Shown one piece after another: positions 8,110 to 16,166 of a stretch of DNA of 54,235 nt (position 1 is its first letter; each line of letters begins with the position of its first letter). The DNA is taken from positions 1 through 54,235 of the forward strand of contig JAOAUZ010000006.1 of the NCBI GenBank assembly GCA_025464625.1. Direction: 5' to 3'. A program made the position numbers and the translations under genes. The DNA comes from Rickettsiales bacterium. GTDB lineage: Bacteria; Pseudomonadota; Alphaproteobacteria; Rickettsiales; SXRF01. Under the pieces are notes generated by a model. That model was not told the DNA's origin, searched no databases, and saw only the letters and a list, made by a program, of their open reading frames with translations.

Positions 8110-9120
8110 ATGTCTAAAGTGGCAAAAAAAACAGTTAGTGAAATTTCTACTGGTAATGCACCTATAACTAAAGAGCTTTTGCTCTCCCTCTATCGTGAAA
8201 TGCTAATGATTCGTCGCTTTGAAGAAAAAGCTGGGCAGCTTTACGGAATGGGCTTAATTGGTGGTTTCTGCCATTTATATATTGGGCAGGAAGCAGTGGT
8301 GGTTGGCATGCAAAGCTGCATCACTCCGAATGACGCAGTGATTACCAGCTATCGTGATCATGGTCACATGCTGGCTTGTGGCATGAATCCAAACGGAATT
8401 ATGGCAGAGCTTACAGGGCGCATTGACGGCTTTTCTAAAGGCAAGGGCGGCTCGATGCACATGTTCTCCACCGAAAAACATTTTTATGGCGGGCATGGGA
8501 TTGTTGGCGCGCAAGTGCCGATTGGAACTGGCATTGCTTTCGCCCATAAATATCGCAAGAATGGCGCACTCAGCCTTGTTTATTTTGGTGATGGTTCGGT
8601 GAATCAGGGGCAGGTTTATGAGTCATTCAACATGGCAAGCCTGTGGAAACTTCCTGTTATTTATATTATTGAAAACAATGAATATGCGATGGGGACTTCT
8701 ACCAAACGCAGCCATGCGACAACCGAATTATATAAGCGTGGCGAAGGCTTTGGGATAGTTGGAAAACAGGTAAACGGTATGGATGTGGTAGCTGTGCGTG
8801 AGGCTGGCTTAGAAGCTGTTGCTCATGTGCGCGCTGGCAAAGGACCATTCCTTCTTGAAATGAAAACCTATCGTTATCGTGGTCACTCTATGTCTGATCC
8901 TGCTAAATATCGCAGCAAAGAAGAAGTTGAGGGTTACAAAGAACATCATGATCCGATAGAAGGATTGAAGGCGCGCCTTATTAAAGAAAAATACGCCAGC
9001 GAAGATTCACTGAAAGATATTGATAAAGAAATAAAAGCTATCGTTGCGGAGTCCGCTGACTTTGCCCAAAAATCTCCGCAGCCTCCAGAGTCAGATCTGT
9101 GGACTGATGTATTGGTTTGA
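8110..9120 (+). CDS. pdhA: Pyruvate dehydrogenase E1 component, alpha subunit
   Basis: A 336-residue alpha chain of the heterotetrameric E1, which uses thiamine diphosphate to decarboxylate pyruvate and passes the acetyl group to the lipoyl arm of PdhC. The thiamine-diphosphate motif is GDGSVNQG at residues 160-167 with the closing ENNEYAMGT. SYRDHG near 80, YRYRGHSMSDPAKYR (phosphorylation-loop region) and the C-terminal acidic helix are typical. GGAG lies five bases before the ATG. It is the first gene of a cluster containing all four PDH subunits; a small lipoprotein gene follows two bases after its stop. Confidence 0.96.
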   Translation: MSKVAKKTVSEISTGNAPITKELLLSLYREMLMIRRFEEKAGQLYGMGLIGGFCHLYIGQEAVVVGMQSCITPNDAVITSYRDHGHMLACGMNPNGIMAELTGRIDGFSKGKGGSMHMFSTEKHFYGGHGIVGAQVPIGTGIAFAHKYRKNGALSLVYFGDGSVNQGQVYESFNMASLWKLPVIYIIENNEYAMGTSTKRSHATTELYKRGEGFGIVGKQVNGMDVVAVREAGLEAVAHVRAGKGPFLLEMKTYRYRGHSMSDPAKYRSKEEVEGYKEHHDPIEGLKARLIKEKYASEDSLKDIDKEIKAIVAESADFAQKSPQPPESDLWTDVLV

Positions 9121-9122
9121 GT

Positions 9123-9257
9123 ATGAAGTTTATTAGTGCTTTAGCGATGTTGGTTTTATTCAGCGGGTGCGGATGTATTACTGACACAGAGGATAAATCC
9201 GATGTTCCTGAGTATTTTTCAGGATGTTGGTCAAAAGTTGAACGTAATAAGAAGTAA
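9123..9257 (+). CDS. Small lipoprotein between pdhA and pdhB
   Basis: A 44-residue ORF that fits exactly in the gap between pdhA and pdhB. It starts MKFISALAMLVLFSGCGC: a two-residue basic start region, a hydrophobic stretch, and the lipobox LFSGC with Cys16 as the predicted lipidation site. The mature part would be only ~29 residues and holds two more cysteines. It starts two bases after the pdhA stop, indicating cotranscription and coupling. Entericidin-like or other tiny lipoproteins are the closest general class. The function is unknown. Confidence 0.65.
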   Translation: MKFISALAMLVLFSGCGCITDTEDKSDVPEYFSGCWSKVERNKK

Positions 9258-9266
9258 GGAAATAAT

Positions 9267-10253
9267 ATGCCACAACAAACAGTAAGAGTAGCACTTCGTG
9301 ATGCCATGGCGGAGGAAATGCGTCGTGATAAAGAAGTGTTCGTGATGGGTGAGGAAGTCGCCGAATATCAGGGTGCGTATAAAGTTACCGAGGGTTTGCT
9401 TGCTGAATTTGGCGCGCAACGTGTGGTTGATACACCAATCACCGAGCATGGTTTTGCAGGTCTGGGCGTTGGAGCAGCGATGATGGGTTTGAAACCTGTT
9501 GTTGAATTCATGACTTTTAATTTTGCGATGCAGGCGATGGATCACATCATTAATTCTGCAGCCAAAACCAACTATATGTCAGGTGGGCAGATTCGTTGCC
9601 CAATCGTATTTCGTGGACCAAACGGTGCAGCATCGCGCGTTGGCGCGCAGCACTCACAATGTTACGCAAGCTGGTATGCTCATATACCGGGTCTGAAAGT
9701 TGTTTCACCTTGGGATGCAGCATCGGCTAAGGGTTTATTAAAGGCAGCAATCCGTGATCCTAACCCAGTTATATTTTTGGAAAATGAAATACTTTACGGG
9801 CAGAGTTTTGACGTTCCTGAAGGCGATGATGTTACGCTCGAAATCGGCAAGGCTGCTGTGGTGCGCGAAGGGAGTGATGTTACTATTGTCGCCTTTTCCA
9901 TTATGGTAGGCAAAGCGTTGGAAGCAGCAGAAAAACTAGCTCAAGATGGGATTTCAGCAGAGGTTATTGACCTGCGCACCATCCGACCGCTTGACACCGA
10001 AACTATTGTGGAATCAGTGAAGAAAACAAATCGCTGTGTAAGTGTGGAAGAAGGCTGGCCAGCAGCTGGCATTGGTTCAGAAATTGCAGCGGTTATTATG
10101 GAACATGCGTTTGATTATCTCGATGCGCCTGTTAAGCGTGTGGCTGGTGTTGATGTGCCACTTCCTTACGCCGCAAACCTTGAGAAATTGGCACTGCCAC
10201 AGGCAAGCCATATCATCGAGGCGGTAAAGGAAGTTTGCGCGCGAGAAATATAA
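9267..10253 (+). CDS. pdhB: Pyruvate dehydrogenase E1 component, beta subunit
   Basis: A 328-residue beta chain of E1. It opens [20 protein letters not shown] and shows [35 protein letters not shown] and [16 protein letters not shown], all highly conserved in PdhB. The C-terminal transketolase domain includes [11 protein letters not shown] and VSVEEGWP. It has no N-terminal lipoyl domain, unlike the ~460-residue PdhB of many free-living alphaproteobacteria; the short form is what Rickettsiales have. AAGGAA precedes the ATG. Confidence 0.96.
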   Translation: MPQQTVRVALRDAMAEEMRRDKEVFVMGEEVAEYQGAYKVTEGLLAEFGAQRVVDTPITEHGFAGLGVGAAMMGLKPVVEFMTFNFAMQAMDHIINSAAKTNYMSGGQIRCPIVFRGPNGAASRVGAQHSQCYASWYAHIPGLKVVSPWDAASAKGLLKAAIRDPNPVIFLENEILYGQSFDVPEGDDVTLEIGKAAVVREGSDVTIVAFSIMVGKALEAAEKLAQDGISAEVIDLRTIRPLDTETIVESVKKTNRCVSVEEGWPAAGIGSEIAAVIMEHAFDYLDAPVKRVAGVDVPLPYAANLEKLALPQASHIIEAVKEVCAREI

Positions 10254-10286
10254 CTTTGTAACCAAAATCAGTGAAGGGGTATTAAA

Positions 10287-10748
10287 ATGAAATATATTTT
10301 AGCAGTTGTTTTTAGTGTGTTTTTATCCAGCTCTGCCAATGCTAAAGACATTATGGGGTTGCTTTCTTCTGCTGCTGGTAATTGTATGAAGGAAACTGTT
10401 AGCATCAACATTAATTACAATCTAAAGGGAAAAAGTTTTGATGAGATTAAGAAATTGATTGATGAACAAAACGCCAAAATTGAAGAATATGCAAAACAGC
10501 AGAAACTGACTAAATTTGAATTACAGGGCAAAAATTACAACATAAGTGCTTCAGCATCTTCTTATGATCCTAGTGGGAGACCAGAAAGTTTCCAATACAA
10601 TGGAAACGGCAATGTTTCTTATAATTTGGATAGTAGCGATGCAGCGTTTAAGTTCTGTGAATTTTTAATAAGTCAAAAAATACAAGTATCAATGAATTCA
10701 AATATGTATAATCAGGGTAATTGTAATAATTCTGCAAGGGCTGAGTAG
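10287..10748 (+). CDS. Secreted protein of unknown function in the pdh cluster
   Basis: A 153-residue protein with a cleavable signal peptide (MKYILAVVFSVFLSSSANAKD, cut expected after ANA). The mature part has an acidic/lysine helix (residues ~50-75, DEIKKLIDEQNAKIEEYAKQ) followed by Ser/Asn/Tyr-rich beta-type sequence and three cysteines (about residues 33, 128 and 146). The helix plus NYNISASASSYD and VSYNLDSSDAA faintly recalls SIMPL/DUF541 proteins, but this is not firm. AAGGGG precedes the start. It is probably periplasmic. I do not recognise it. Confidence 0.72.
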   Translation: MKYILAVVFSVFLSSSANAKDIMGLLSSAAGNCMKETVSININYNLKGKSFDEIKKLIDEQNAKIEEYAKQQKLTKFELQGKNYNISASASSYDPSGRPESFQYNGNGNVSYNLDSSDAAFKFCEFLISQKIQVSMNSNMYNQGNCNNSARAE

Positions 10749-10767
10749 ATAAAAAGATGGTTTGCTG

Positions 10768-11109
10768 ATGCAATATATAATCAAGATTGTTGTAACTACT
10801 ATTCTGGTGATATCAGCATCGGAAGTTGCGAAGCGTTTTCCCGCGCTCGGTGCGCTGATTATTGCGTTGCCACTTACCTCTATAATAGCCATGAATTTTT
10901 TATATTATGATACTAGGGATGCTGTAAAAGTAGCAGAATTTTCACGTTCCATTCCGCCTGTTATAGTTCCATCTATTATTTTTTTCTATTCTTTTGGTTT
11001 TTTGATTGATAAAAATTTTACTTTCGCTGTAGCAATGTCATCGGCTTTGCTACTTATGTTATGTGTCTATAGTATTTATATTTTTTTCGTAACTCGTATT
11101 GGATTGTAG
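10768..11109 (+). CDS. DUF3147-like small membrane protein
   Basis: A 113-residue integral membrane protein with four hydrophobic segments. The pattern ISASEVAKRFPALGALIIALPLTSIIAM, followed by LYYDTRD, matches the DUF3147 family of short membrane proteins of unknown function. The ATG at 10768 is preferred over an in-frame TTG six bases earlier. It ends three bases before pdhC, so it is very likely cotranscribed with it. Confidence 0.75.
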   Translation: MQYIIKIVVTTILVISASEVAKRFPALGALIIALPLTSIIAMNFLYYDTRDAVKVAEFSRSIPPVIVPSIIFFYSFGFLIDKNFTFAVAMSSALLLMLCVYSIYIFFVTRIGL

Positions 11110-11112
11110 TTT

Positions 11113-12375
11113 ATGCCTATTGAAATTTTAATGCCTGCACTTTCGCCAACCATGACGGAAGGAAACCTTGCCAAATGGGTGGTAAAAGAAGGTGACAAGA
11201 TAAAATCTGGTCAGGTTATTGCCGAGATTGAAACCGATAAAGCCACTATGGAAGTGGAGGCGGTAGATGAGGGCGTTGTTGGCAAAATTATGATTCCTGC
11301 TGGTACAGAAGGGGTGAAAGTCAATCAGCTTATTGCTCTCCTGCTAGAAGATGGTGAAGATAAAAAGGTGTTGGATAGTTATAAGCCAAAGATGGCTCAG
11401 GGTTCAGAGGTCAAGGTTCAGGGTTCAGAGAAAGAAGGAGCAAAGGTAGAAATTGCCCCTATCCTGACCTCTGACCCGCGACCTCTGACCTCTACGGATA
11501 GGCTAAAAGCCTCTCCGCTCGCCAAACGCGTTGCTGCAAATGAAGGCATTGATTTACGCATGGTATCTGGCACTGGTCCTCACGGTCGCGTGGTAAAAGA
11601 TGATGTGCTTAAAGCGGTAACTTCTGGCGGAACTTGTGGCAAGGGTCGGGTGTTGCGCAATCCAACTGAATTTATCAAAATTCCGAATAATAATATGCGC
11701 AAGGTTATTGCTCGTCGCTTGACGGAATCAAAGCAAACTGTTCCGCATTTTTACCTCACCGTTGATTGTGAACTAGATAAACTTCTCGAAGTTCGCAAAG
11801 AAATAAATTTTGATGCCGAAGCAACGGCTGGAAAAGATAAAAAACCAGCTTATAAACTTTCGGTGAATGATTTTATTATTAAGGCAACTGCGCTGGCTTT
11901 GAAAAAAGTGCCAACTGCCAACGCTTCATGGAGTGATGAAGCGATTTTGCAATATAACAATGTGGATATTTCTGTTGCCGTTGCCATTGACGGCGGTCTG
12001 ATTACTCCGATTGTAAAAAATGCAGATCAAAAAACAGTTGTAACTATTTCTAACGAGATGAAAGACCTAGCAACCCGTGCTAAGGCTGGCAAACTCGCTC
12101 CTGAGGAATTCCAAGGTGGTGGCTTTAGCATCTCCAACCTCGGCATGTTCGGCGTGAAGCAATTTGCAGCGATTGTGAACCCGCCACAAGGTTGCATCCT
12201 TGCCGTTGGTGCGGGTGAGGAGAGGGCGGTGGTGCGTCATGGTAAAATCGAAATCCGCAACATGGTTGATCTGACTCTTTCTGTTGACCACCGCGTGGTT
12301 GATGGAGCAGTCGGCGCACAGTTTCTTTCTGCTCTGAAGCATTATATCGAAAGCCCAAGCCTGATGTTGCTGTAG
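11113..12375 (+). CDS. pdhC: Dihydrolipoamide acetyltransferase (PDH E2)
   Basis: A 420-residue core of the PDH complex. One lipoyl domain is at 1-~80 with the lipoylated lysine in [14 protein letters not shown]; the peripheral-subunit-binding domain is at ~133-165 ([26 protein letters not shown]); the catalytic domain follows and ends with DHRVVDG (His393, Asp397). It transfers acetyl groups to CoA. Residues ~95-127, in the flexible linker between the first two domains, are encoded by a repeat-like sequence (see the repeat at 11396-11493), which seems tolerated because the linker needs no fixed sequence. The DUF3147-like gene ends three bases upstream. Confidence 0.96.
   Translation: MPIEILMPALSPTMTEGNLAKWVVKEGDKIKSGQVIAEIETDKATMEVEAVDEGVVGKIMIPAGTEGVKVNQLIALLLEDGEDKKVLDSYKPKMAQGSEVKVQGSEKEGAKVEIAPILTSDPRPLTSTDRLKASPLAKRVAANEGIDLRMVSGTGPHGRVVKDDVLKAVTSGGTCGKGRVLRNPTEFIKIPNNNMRKVIARRLTESKQTVPHFYLTVDCELDKLLEVRKEINFDAEATAGKDKKPAYKLSVNDFIIKATALALKKVPTANASWSDEAILQYNNVDISVAVAIDGGLITPIVKNADQKTVVTISNEMKDLATRAKAGKLAPEEFQGGGFSISNLGMFGVKQFAAIVNPPQGCILAVGAGEERAVVRHGKIEIRNMVDLTLSVDHRVVDGAVGAQFLSALKHYIESPSLMLL
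11396..11493. repeat. GGTTCAGAGGTCA-type repeat inside the pdhC linker
   Basis: The segment 11396-11430 is made of GGTTCAG/AGAGGTCA words repeated three times. Segment 11464-11493 holds the inverse words (CTGACCTCTGACC, then CGACCTCTGACCTCT), so the two arms can fold back on each other around a ~33-base loop. It is translated in frame with no stop, giving PdhC residues ~95-127 rich in Gly, Ser, Lys, Thr and Pro. The base pattern is unlike the surrounding gene. It looks like an inserted intergenic-type repeat rather than native linker. Confidence 0.6.
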
Positions 12376-12412
12376 TATAACTATAGGTGCATATTTTTTG
12401 TCGGAGGTGTTT

Positions 12413-12898
12413 ATGAGGAATACATGGTTAATTGCTATAGTTTGTTCTGCTGCTATTATAGCATCAGTTGCCTACGCCCGTGAGTCTGCACCTGTGGCGG
12501 TGAAGGCTGGTGTGTCTGAGGTTGATTCGGCGATTATGGATTGGAAAGAAGCGGTAGAAGGTGGTGATGCACAGGCTATAGTTGCTTTGTATGACAAAAA
12601 CGCGGTTATGATTTCCACCTTCGTGCAGAACCCAATAACCAACAACGCTGCGCTACTCGGTTATTATAAAAAAGTTGTTTCAAATCCTGATGTGCGTGTG
12701 GAAATTGAGGAAGAACATCCGCGCAAATTTGGTAATATGGCAGTAAATACAGGAAAATATACTTTGAGCTATACGCAGGAAGGTGAAGAGGTAGTTGTTC
12801 CTGCGCGTTTTTCATTTACCTATCAGTTGCAGGGCAAAAAATGGATAATAGTTGATCATCATTCATCTGCTGTTCCTATGCCACAAAATGTAAAATAA
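12413..12898 (+). CDS. Secreted SnoaL/DUF4440-like protein
   Basis: A 161-residue protein with a signal peptide (MRNTWLIAIVCSAAIIASVAYARE). The mature domain reads like an NTF2-fold protein of the SnoaL/CaMKII-association type: VDSAIMDWKEAVEGGDAQAIVALYDKNAVMI near the start, an LLGYYKKVV helix, then NTGKYTLSYT, PARFSFTYQ and WIIVDHHSSAVP at the end. The start at 12413 is chosen for GGAGGT, four bases before the ATG; an in-frame TTG at 12398 lacks support. It lies between pdhC and lpd. The ligand or enzyme activity is unknown. Confidence 0.78.
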   Translation: MRNTWLIAIVCSAAIIASVAYARESAPVAVKAGVSEVDSAIMDWKEAVEGGDAQAIVALYDKNAVMISTFVQNPITNNAALLGYYKKVVSNPDVRVEIEEEHPRKFGNMAVNTGKYTLSYTQEGEEVVVPARFSFTYQLQGKKWIIVDHHSSAVPMPQNVK

Positions 12899-12908
12899 TA
12901 GGTTTGTT

Positions 12909-13211
12909 ATGAGTAAAAATATTGTGCGTGGTATGCTCAGGGTTTGGTTGCTTATCAGTGTATTATGGATTGGTGGCATGGGCTGGTATCAATATCAGGA
13001 GGCAGGAAAACCTGAAAGGGAGGGTATAACCATCGCCCTTTCTAAGGATTCCGAGCTTCGTATTGATGCTAATGGCATTTCAAAAACTGATGAGAAAGAT
13101 AAGTCAGCATTGCAAATGAAACGTATAGGAATAGTTTTCTTGCCGCCTATTTTGCTGCTTGGGCTATTTCCCATTGGCATTTGGTTAGCGCGTGGTTTTA
13201 AGGCTAAATAA
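12909..13211 (+). CDS. Small two-helix membrane protein in the pdh cluster
   Basis: A 100-residue protein with hydrophobic segments at about 9-27 (VWLLISVLWIGGMGW) and 72-93 (IGIVFLPPILLLGLFPIGIWLA) and a polar loop of ~45 residues between. The loop has EREGITIALSKDSELRI. It begins 10 bases after the SnoaL-like gene and ends 23 bases before lpd, which fits one operon. The N-terminal part (RVWLLISVLWI) resembles small inner-membrane proteins common in alphaproteobacteria, but I cannot name a family. Confidence 0.7.
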   Translation: MSKNIVRGMLRVWLLISVLWIGGMGWYQYQEAGKPEREGITIALSKDSELRIDANGISKTDEKDKSALQMKRIGIVFLPPILLLGLFPIGIWLARGFKAK

Positions 13212-13234
13212 AATAAATAATAAAAGGAAAAAAT

Positions 13235-14638
13235 ATGACTGAGCAACAAAGTTTTGATCTGGTGATTATTGGTGGTGGGCCAGGTGGTTATGTGGCAGCG
13301 ATTCGCGCAGCACAACTCGGTATTAAAACCGCAGTGGTTGAGGCTAATCATATGGGGGGAATCTGCCTTAACTGGGGATGTATCCCAACAAAAGCGTTGT
13401 TGCGTTCCAGCGAGATTTATCACCTTATGCATAATCTTGATGCGTTTGGTCTCAGCGCGAAAGATATAAAATTTGATCTGGCAAAAATTGTCGCCCGTTC
13501 GCGTGCAGTTTCAGCACAGCTTTCCAAAGGCGTTTCTGGGTTGATGAAAAAAAACAAAGTAACCGTGATTGATGGTTATGGCAAACTGGCAGGAAAAGGC
13601 AAAGTTTCTGTAGAAAAAGACGGTAAAAAAATCAGCGAAATAGCTTATAAAAACGTGATTTTAGCAACTGGCGCGCGCGCTCGAGCTTTGCCGAATTTAG
13701 AGCCAGACGGAAAATTAATCTGGACATATAGGGAGGCAATGCTTCCTGATATGATGCCAAAATCATTATTAGTGGTGGGCAGTGGTGCAATTGGTATTGA
13801 GTTCGCCAGCTTCTATCGCACGCTGGGTGCAGAAGTAACTGTGGTAGAAGTTATGGATAGAATCCTTCCTGTGGAGGATGAAGAAATCTCTAAAATGGCG
13901 CAAAAATCCTTTGAAAAACAAGGCATGAAAATCCACACCGCTACCACTGTAAAAGCACTTAAGAAAGGCAAGAATAATGTTACCGCTACGCTGGAAGCTG
14001 GCGGTAAAACCAGTGAAATAACGGTTGATCGCGTGATTCTTGCGGTTGGCATTGTTGGTAATGTGGAGAATTTAGGATTGGAAGGCACGAAGGTAAAAGT
14101 AGAAAAAACTCATATTGTCACCAACCAATGGGGCGCGACTGATGAGCCGAATGTTTATGCTATTGGTGATTTGACAGGTGCGCCGTGGCTTGCCCATAAA
14201 GCCAGCCATGAGGGTGTTATCTGCGTAGAAAAAATCGCGGGAGTGAAAGATGTTCACCCGATGAAAACTACTAATATTCCGGGATGTACTTATGCGAGTC
14301 CTCAGGTGGCAAGCGTTGGGCTAACCGAAAAAGCAGCCAAGGAAAAAGGTTATAATGTCAAAGTTGGGCGTTTCCAATTTATGGGTAATGGCAAAGCTAT
14401 AGCTCTTGGTGAACCTGAAGGTTTAGTGAAAACGGTGTTTGACTCAAAAACAGGCGAGTTGCTCGGAGCACACATGATTGGTGCGGAAGTTACCGAGATG
14501 ATTCAGGGCTATGTTATCGCTAAAACTGGCGAGCTTACCGAGGCTGATCTAATGCACACAATCTTCCCACATCCAACGCTTTCGGAGATGATGCATGAAT
14601 CAACACTTGATGCGTTTGGTAAAGTAATCCATATGTAA
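13235..14638 (+). CDS. lpd: Dihydrolipoyl dehydrogenase (E3)
   Basis: A 467-residue FAD/NAD flavoenzyme that reoxidises the lipoyl arms of PDH and related complexes. The FAD-binding GGGPGGYVAAIRAAQLG is at 13-29, the redox disulphide GGICLNWGCIPTK has Cys44 and Cys49, the NAD site is VVGSGAIGIEFASFYRTLG (~177-195), and the C-terminal catalytic His-Glu pair is HPTLSEMMHE. Length and motifs are standard. It closes the pdh cluster. AAAGGAA precedes the ATG. Confidence 0.96.
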   Translation: MTEQQSFDLVIIGGGPGGYVAAIRAAQLGIKTAVVEANHMGGICLNWGCIPTKALLRSSEIYHLMHNLDAFGLSAKDIKFDLAKIVARSRAVSAQLSKGVSGLMKKNKVTVIDGYGKLAGKGKVSVEKDGKKISEIAYKNVILATGARARALPNLEPDGKLIWTYREAMLPDMMPKSLLVVGSGAIGIEFASFYRTLGAEVTVVEVMDRILPVEDEEISKMAQKSFEKQGMKIHTATTVKALKKGKNNVTATLEAGGKTSEITVDRVILAVGIVGNVENLGLEGTKVKVEKTHIVTNQWGATDEPNVYAIGDLTGAPWLAHKASHEGVICVEKIAGVKDVHPMKTTNIPGCTYASPQVASVGLTEKAAKEKGYNVKVGRFQFMGNGKAIALGEPEGLVKTVFDSKTGELLGAHMIGAEVTEMIQGYVIAKTGELTEADLMHTIFPHPTLSEMMHESTLDAFGKVIHM

Positions 14639-14669
14639 CAAAGAAGTTTCATTGGGAGTAAATGTTTAT

Positions 14670-15635
14670 ATGCAAAATTCAAATAACAGAGCCTTTACTC
14701 TTCTTGAACTAAGTATTGTTCTGCTTATTATCTCGGTTGTTATGGGTGGGATTATGGTGCTGTTCAACCAGTCCTTAGAGCAGCAGCAGGTTCAGGAAAC
14801 CCAAACCAAAATGGCAGCTATTCAGAAGGCTCTGCGTGATTACAGACTTGCTTTTCTGCGCATTCCTTGCCCCGCTGATGCAACGCAAGCGATGGATGCT
14901 ACCAGCAGTAACTATTATGGGGTAGAAGCAGCAAATAATGGTGTGTGTACGGGTGGAACACCAGCCTCCAATTTTTCTATCGCTGCCAGCACCTTTACTG
15001 GTAGCACAACAAATGCATCAGCAGTTGTAACCAGCGTAAGCTCAACCGCAGGGCTTTCTATTGGCACAGTTGTTTCTGGAACAGGGATTACATCGGGAAC
15101 AACCATAGCCAGCATAGATAGTGCCACGCAAATTACGCTGGATACGGCAGCTACCGCAACCAATGCAGGCATCACAATTAGTCGCAATACAGTTGTGGGT
15201 GGAATGGTGCCAACGAAAACTCTGCAGTTACCAGATGACTATGCGATTGACGGCTGGGGACGGCGCATAATGTATATGGTGGACGTTAATTTAACAGCTT
15301 CTGCTGGTTTTGCTACTGTTCCAGTCACAGATTCTGCAACTAATAGAATCACAATAAATGATTCTACTGGCGCAGCAAAAACTACATCGGCAGTTTATTC
15401 GCTGCTAAGTTTCGGTAAAAATGGACATGGTGGATATAACCGTAGCGGTAGCAGTACAAGGTTTGCCAACTATGTCAGTTCCGATGCCGATGAGCTTACT
15501 AATTGCCATTGCGACAGTTCAGCAGCAGCGACGGCGTTTTCTTCTACATTTGTGCAGAAACCAATATCAACGGGTACCTTTGATGATTTGGTATTGTATG
15601 CAACACGCGCAGATCTACGCGCTCCTTACGAATAA
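14670..15635 (+). CDS. Pseudopilin / prepilin-type protein with inserted Ser-Thr-Gly module
   Basis: A ~321-residue protein with the class III prepilin start AFTLLELSIVLLIISVVMGG: a short charged leader, cleavage expected just before the Phe, Glu at +5, and a hydrophobic helix. Next come the amphipathic QQVQETQTKMAAIQKALRDYR and a CPAD segment. Residues ~105-175 form a separate Ser/Thr/Ala/Gly module (SSTAGLSIGTVVSGTGIT and onward) seen in many unrelated surface proteins. The C-terminal part (DDYAIDGWGRRIMYMV, SLLSFGKNGHGG) is typical of secretion-type pseudopilins. An ATG at 14670 is preferred to an in-frame TTG at 14652. No pilus assembly genes lie nearby. Confidence 0.82.
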   Translation: MQNSNNRAFTLLELSIVLLIISVVMGGIMVLFNQSLEQQQVQETQTKMAAIQKALRDYRLAFLRIPCPADATQAMDATSSNYYGVEAANNGVCTGGTPASNFSIAASTFTGSTTNASAVVTSVSSTAGLSIGTVVSGTGITSGTTIASIDSATQITLDTAATATNAGITISRNTVVGGMVPTKTLQLPDDYAIDGWGRRIMYMVDVNLTASAGFATVPVTDSATNRITINDSTGAAKTTSAVYSLLSFGKNGHGGYNRSGSSTRFANYVSSDADELTNCHCDSSAAATAFSSTFVQKPISTGTFDDLVLYATRADLRAPYE

Positions 15636-15648
15636 CCAGCGATTAATC

Positions 15649-15957
15649 CTAATCGTGATCATGCCTGCTATATTCATTATGATGCCTGCGATGTTTGTGA
15701 CGCTTGCAATCGCGTTTATTATGACGGTAAGGCTCATCATAATACCAGTAATTATATTCGTAGTTATAGCGCGGATAAGCTGTGGCTATATATTCTGGGT
15801 AATAGTCAACATAAACAGGTCTAGGCTGCGCTACATACACTGGTGCTGGTCTGTATATTGGTGCTGGCGAAAAGAAATTCAGATGGAAACCACCAGCATT
15901 AGCTGCGAAGCTGCTAAACATAAATATGGATGCACCAAGTAATATTGCTTTTTTCAT
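15649..15957 (-). CDS. Tyr/Pro-rich secreted protein with His-Arg-rich tail
   Basis: A 102-residue protein with a clear signal peptide (MKKAILLGASIFMFSSFAANAGG) and GGAGA before the ATG. The mature part is low-complexity: APIYRPAPVYVAQPRPVYVDYYP, then repeated Y/R/N, ending in a His/Arg/Lys/Asp tail (RDCKRHKHRRHHNEYSRHDHD). Similar small Tyr-Pro-rich secreted proteins occur in many proteobacteria without a known role; the tail could bind metals or polyanions. It converges with the pseudopilin gene, 13 bases apart. Confidence 0.75.
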   Translation of the reverse strand: MKKAILLGASIFMFSSFAANAGGFHLNFFSPAPIYRPAPVYVAQPRPVYVDYYPEYIATAYPRYNYEYNYWYYDEPYRHNKRDCKRHKHRRHHNEYSRHDHD

Positions 15958-16053
15958 AAACTCTCCTTTTGTAAATGATGTTCATTTATTAAGGTCACGA
16001 TAACAGTTTTATGTTACATGTATATGGAGCTTATATTACATATAATTTAGCTT

Positions 16054-16116
16054 ATAACTGATAAGCATATGATTGCTTAATCAGTTATGAAAATCGTAAG
16101 CCGAAAGCACGATTTT
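16054..16116. repeat. Two consecutive stem-loops downstream of the 471-residue gene
   Basis: ATAACTGAT (16054-16062) pairs with ATCAGTTAT (16080-16088), and AAGCA with TGCTT inside it, with a single bulged A. Next to it AAAATCGT (16090-16097) pairs with ACGATTTT (16109-16116). Read on the minus strand the second stem ends in TTTT, so it may terminate the transcript of the gene at 16167-17582. Weak T tracts make this uncertain. Confidence 0.45.
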
Positions 16117-16166
16117 CCGCGCCGAAGGCAGCGTCAAAATGCTGCAAGCACTTTGTTAGTTAAAAA

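Noticed and set aside
11396-11493. CRISPR-like short repeats in pdhC
   Set aside because: The repeats are irregular, have no unique spacers of equal length and are translated as part of PdhC.
15421-15942. 173-residue plus-strand frame overlapping the end of the pseudopilin gene
   Set aside because: It is Ile/Met-rich noise opposite the Tyr-rich secreted protein, which has a signal peptide and ribosome-binding site.
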